Below, in pieces: positions 61,352-64,000 of a stretch of 64,000 nucleotides of DNA. The stretch lies in contig NC_015732.1 of the NCBI RefSeq assembly GCF_000219725.1, positions 1 through 64,000 of the forward strand, given 5' to 3'. A model generated the notes under the pieces. It ran no database searches and was not told the origin of the DNA. It saw only the letters and a list, made by a program, of their open reading frames with translations. The first letter of the stretch is position 1. Each line of letters opens with the position of its first letter. The translations under genes were made by a program, and so were the position numbers. The stretch is from Gracilinema caldarium DSM 7334. Lineage in GTDB: Bacteria > Spirochaetota > Spirochaetia > Treponematales > Breznakiellaceae.

Positions 61352-62950
61352 TTACTTAAGAGCTCTGATTGCTTCCCGCTCAATACCAAGGCACTCCTTG
61401 TAACGTTTGTAATAGGCATCAAAGCCTGCCACGTCCCGGGGATCCGGATGAACGGGAGTGCCAATACTACTGGAAATAAGGCTGTCCAGGTGCTCTGCTA
61501 GGCTCTGACTCTGGTTGTGGCGTACTAGGTACGCCGCCAGGAGGGCCATACCCCAGGGGCCCCCTTCACCGGCAGTAGCTGGCAGGCTGACAGCAGTATT
61601 GGTGGCAGCGGCCATAATCCGCTGGCCTGTCGTTCCCCGCTTAAAGAAGCCCCCGTGGCCTCTAATTTCCCGAACCTGTACCCCCTCTTCCTTAGTCAGT
61701 ACATCAAGACCGACCCGGAGTGCACACAGGGAGGTAAACAGGAGGGACCGGATAACATTTTCCAGGGTGAATACACTATCTGCAGTCCGAACAAAGAGAG
61801 GCCTGCCTTCGGTAAAGCCCGTCAGGTGTTCGCCTGAAAGGTAGCTGATATGGAGCAAATTCCCCGCATCGGCATTCCCTTCAAGAGCCAATGGAGTGAA
61901 GGTTTCATAAAGTTTTCCGATAGGGACTTCATAGCCCAGGGCTTTCACCGCCTGGGAAAAGAGATCGATCCAGGCGTCAAAGTCGGAGGACCCATTGTTG
62001 GAATGGGCCATGGCGACCGGCTTGCCATCGGGGGTCATCACTACATCAATCTCTTCATGGGGTTTTGAGAGGCTTTTTTCCAGCACAATCATAGCAAAGA
62101 CTGAGGTCCCCGCGGAAACATTCCCCGTATTGGGTCTGATGCTGTTGGTAGCCACCATGCCGGTTCCGGCATCACCTTCAGGCGGGCAGAGAGGGATCCC
62201 CGGCTCCAGAGTCCCTGAAGGATCCAGCAAGCGGGCTCCTTCAACGCTGAGCCGGCCTGCTTCAACTCCGGCAGGAAGAACTCTTGGCAGTATGTCCCGC
62301 AGTTTCCAGGGGTAGCCCCGGGAAGCTACCAGAACATCAAAAGCCTTGAGCATAGTTTCATCATAATCACCGGTTTCCGGATTGATAGGAAACATCCCCG
62401 ATGCATCTCCGATACCCAATACCCGCTGGCCGGTCAATTTCCAGTGTACATAGCCCGCCAGAGTCGTCATATAATCAATTTGGGACACATGGTCCTGGTT
62501 TTCCAGAATGGACTGATAGAGATGGGCAATGCTCCACCGCTGCGGTATGGCAAACTGAAAAAGTTTGGTCAGTTCCTCACAAGCCTGGGCAGTGATATTG
62601 TTTCGCCAGGTGCGGAAGGGGGTAAGCAGCGTACCAGCTTTGTCATGGACAATATAGCCATGCATCATGGCACTAAAGCCAAGGGCAGCGTAACGGCGGG
62701 GTATGAGCCCATAGGCAGCCTGAACGTGGTTCACCAGATCCGTATAACAGCCCGCTAGCCCCTTCCAAACCTCATCAAGATCGTAGGTCCAGATACCGTC
62801 CTTAAGCGCGTTTTCCCACTCGTAAGTTCCCGATGCCAGAGGGGTTCCTTCGGTCGTTATGAGCGATGCCTTGATCCGAGTCGAACCGAACTCAATGCCA
62901 AGTACGGCTTCCCCTGCGCTTATCAGTTTCTTATATGCTGTGTTGTCCAT
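61352..62950 (-). CDS. FGGY-family carbohydrate kinase
   Basis: The 532-residue sugar kinase starts VLGIEFGSTRIKASLITTEG (phosphate 1), with LGFSAMMHGYIV, PEGDAGTGMVATNSIRPNTGNVSAGTSVFAMIV and the C-terminal EIRGHGGFFKRGTTGQRIMAAATNTAV. It differs from xylB by longer insertions and is probably a ribulokinase/xylulokinase-type enzyme for another ketose or polyol. The substrate is not predictable. AAAAGGAG precedes the ATG. It is GC-rich like the LacI gene. Confidence 0.9.
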   Translation of the reverse strand: MDNTAYKKLISAGEAVLGIEFGSTRIKASLITTEGTPLASGTYEWENALKDGIWTYDLDEVWKGLAGCYTDLVNHVQAAYGLIPRRYAALGFSAMMHGYIVHDKAGTLLTPFRTWRNNITAQACEELTKLFQFAIPQRWSIAHLYQSILENQDHVSQIDYMTTLAGYVHWKLTGQRVLGIGDASGMFPINPETGDYDETMLKAFDVLVASRGYPWKLRDILPRVLPAGVEAGRLSVEGARLLDPSGTLEPGIPLCPPEGDAGTGMVATNSIRPNTGNVSAGTSVFAMIVLEKSLSKPHEEIDVVMTPDGKPVAMAHSNNGSSDFDAWIDLFSQAVKALGYEVPIGKLYETFTPLALEGNADAGNLLHISYLSGEHLTGFTEGRPLFVRTADSVFTLENVIRSLLFTSLCALRVGLDVLTKEEGVQVREIRGHGGFFKRGTTGQRIMAAATNTAVSLPATAGEGGPWGMALLAAYLVRHNQSQSLAEHLDSLISSSIGTPVHPDPRDVAGFDAYYKRYKECLGIEREAIRALK

Positions 62951-62976
62951 AGAAGGCTCCTTTTAGTGAAATGTGC

Positions 62977-62988
62977 GTGTACGTACAC
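62977..62988. promoter_or_regulatory. 12-bp perfect palindrome, probable LacI-type operator of the kinase gene
   Basis: GTGTACGTACAC is a perfect palindrome with a central CG, as in many LacI-family operators. It lies between the kinase -10 element and its start codon, where a bound repressor would block initiation. Confidence 0.6.
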
Positions 62989-62992
62989 ATAT

Positions 62993-63021
62993 AGCATAAC
63001 ATGGTATCAACCAGTATGCAA
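62993..63021 (-). promoter_or_regulatory. Sigma-70 type promoter of the FGGY kinase
   Basis: On the minus strand TTGCAT (63021-63016), 17 bases, TATGCT (62998-62993). The predicted transcription start falls within or next to the palindrome at 62977-62988. Confidence 0.6.
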
Positions 63022-63079
63022 GGATTTTTAAAGTCTTTCCTATCAATGCAGAATACAGTAAACTTAGATACAGAAGATT

Positions 63080-63772
63080 ATGGTAACGGTAACTCAGGAA
63101 TGGAACCCCAAGCAAAAAATGCTGTCTCAGCTGTTATCATCAAGCGATGGTTTTAAGGAAGGTATTTCCTTATGCCTGCACATGCATAACGAACTTCACG
63201 ATATTCGACAAGAGACTGCTTTGACCATATACCAAAGATTAATTACAGGACTTAGCCCAGAAGCAATAAAAAATCGACCGGCTAATTCCTTTAGCTCAAT
63301 TGCATGGAATCTATGGCATATTACAAGAATAGAAGATGCAATTTCTAATATTCTTATAAATAATTCTGATCAAATTCTGAATACTGAGTGGATGAATAGA
63401 CTTAATGTAAAAGTTACTGATACTGGCAATGCCTTTACCAAAGATGATGTTGATGCATTTGATGCGTTAATCAATACTAATGAATTGTTAGAGTATCGGA
63501 AAGCGGTAGGCAGAAATACTCAACAAGTGATTCTGGCAATTGATGAACGTGAAAAAAAGAGAAAACCATCAAAAGAACAATTAAATCGGCTCGTGTCAGA
63601 ACAGGTTTTAACAAACGAAAAAGAATCTATTTGGTTATTGGAGTTTTGGGGTAAAAAGACACTTATAGGATTAATTCTCATGCCGTTAACACGACATCAA
63701 ATGGTGCATATAAACGATAGTTTTAAACTGAAAGATATATATTCCAGAACAGTTCATTCTATTTCTTTTTAA
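63080..63772 (+). CDS. DinB-superfamily protein
   Basis: The 230-residue four-helix-bundle protein includes FSSIAWNLWHITRIEDAISNILI near 73-95 and MPLTRHQMVHINDSFKLKD near the C terminus, whose His residues are candidate metal ligands. Family members are thiol transferases or metal-dependent hydrolases, or have unknown roles. ATG 63080 keeps the conserved EWNPKQKMLSQLLSSSDGFKEGI start, although the ribosome site is weak. The gene is AT-rich compared with the kinase. Confidence 0.82.
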   Translation: MVTVTQEWNPKQKMLSQLLSSSDGFKEGISLCLHMHNELHDIRQETALTIYQRLITGLSPEAIKNRPANSFSSIAWNLWHITRIEDAISNILINNSDQILNTEWMNRLNVKVTDTGNAFTKDDVDAFDALINTNELLEYRKAVGRNTQQVILAIDEREKKRKPSKEQLNRLVSEQVLTNEKESIWLLEFWGKKTLIGLILMPLTRHQMVHINDSFKLKDIYSRTVHSISF

Positions 63773-63869
63773 AATCTATCAAGATATTAACAATTGATAT
63801 TTCTGCCAAAACAAATATCATGTGGAGAGATAGAAGCCCTTATTAATATACGAACAGGATTTCTATAAA

Positions 63870-64000
63870 ATGATAGCGGTTACGGCAGCAGTTATTCTGC
63901 ATGATGGAAAAGTGTTGATAGCCCAAAGAGCTTTAGATAAAAAGCTGGCTGGTAAATGGGAGTTCCCGGGGGGGAAAATAGAACCTGGCGAAACACCAGA
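63870..64000 (+). CDS. mutT: MutT-type NUDIX hydrolase (8-oxo-dGTP diphosphatase), cut by the window end
   Basis: The first 43 residues are visible: MIAVTAAVILHDGKVLIAQR, then a segment ending WEFPGGKIEPGETP, the start of a Nudix box. The pattern KWEFPGGKIEPGE is typical of MutT, which removes oxidised dGTP. The gene runs off the right edge, so the rest of the box cannot be checked. Confidence 0.85.
   Translation, partial: MIAVTAAVILHDGKVLIAQRALDKKLAGKWEFPGGKIEPGETP

Noticed and set aside
1-64000. CRISPR arrays, insertion sequences, prophage, toxin-antitoxin or known phage-defence genes
   Set aside because: I saw no repeat-spacer arrays, transposase, integrase or defence-type domains on reading both strands.

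Overview
The window looks like the replication-origin end of a spirochaete chromosome, most like a free-living or gut-type Treponema (the Gracilinema caldarium / termite-gut Treponema group is my best guess, low confidence). The reasons are a dnaA-oriC-dnaN-recF-DciA-rpmH-rnpA-yidD-yidC-jag block starting at base 36, a periplasmic-type FlaB flagellin, a 51-residue L34, an ODP/soluble chemoreceptor pair of the kind described in Treponema denticola, and many lipoproteins and sugar-uptake genes. There are no insertion sequences, prophage genes or CRISPR arrays.

Layout. 1-7.7 kb: origin, replication initiation and clamp genes, ribosomal protein L34 / RNase P / membrane insertion genes, closed by a strong terminator. 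7.8-13.2 kb: a secreted orphan protein, flaB with a sigma-28 promoter, a zinc-ribbon membrane protein, rsmI (apparently leaderless), flgM with its own sigma-28 promoter inside the end of rsmI, a metal-site-less iron-alcohol-dehydrogenase homologue and a SpoU methyltransferase. 13.3-22 kb: HDOD and Lon-like proteins on the minus strand, then the ODP oxygen/iron sensor with its soluble chemoreceptor, a membrane hydrolase-like protein, Nif3-like, lspA. 22-31.5 kb: a coiled-coil protein, tRNA-Ala(GGC), DUF1848, an alpha/beta hydrolase, a large glutamate dehydrogenase, hybrid cluster protein, a thioesterase and a zinc-ribbon NUDIX protein.

31.5-40.5 kb is a sugar-sensing and uptake unit: membrane-anchored binding protein, YesM-type histidine kinase, YesN-type AraC response regulator and lipoprotein binding protein in one overlapping operon, followed by xylF, an intercistronic hairpin, xylG, xylH and a terminator. 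40.5-52.9 kb holds a MATE pump, a DUF2892 protein, an M23 peptidase-bactofilin-YaaR-RicT run, a methyltransferase, a GH42 beta-galactosidase, thyX, an HD-GYP protein and a Cache chemoreceptor.

52.9-60.1 kb is a pectin-use island: xylulokinase and an apparently cytoplasmic rhamnogalacturonan acetylesterase on one strand, and two small lipoproteins, a pectin methylesterase and a PL1 pectate lyase on the other. It is followed by a LacI-type regulator convergent with an FGGY sugar kinase whose promoter carries a 12-bp perfect palindrome, then a DinB-fold protein and a MutT gene cut by the window end. The likely joint logic is extracellular pectin and xylose-type sugars, surface lipoprotein enzymes, ABC import and sugar kinases, with chemotaxis sensors guiding the cell. 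No gene-free stretch exceeds 300 bases. The longest are 55370-55624 (AT-rich, divergent starts), 9554-9784 (flaB leader and promoter), 42236-42462 (a promoter), 1452-1649 (origin) and 50893-51086 (a promoter).
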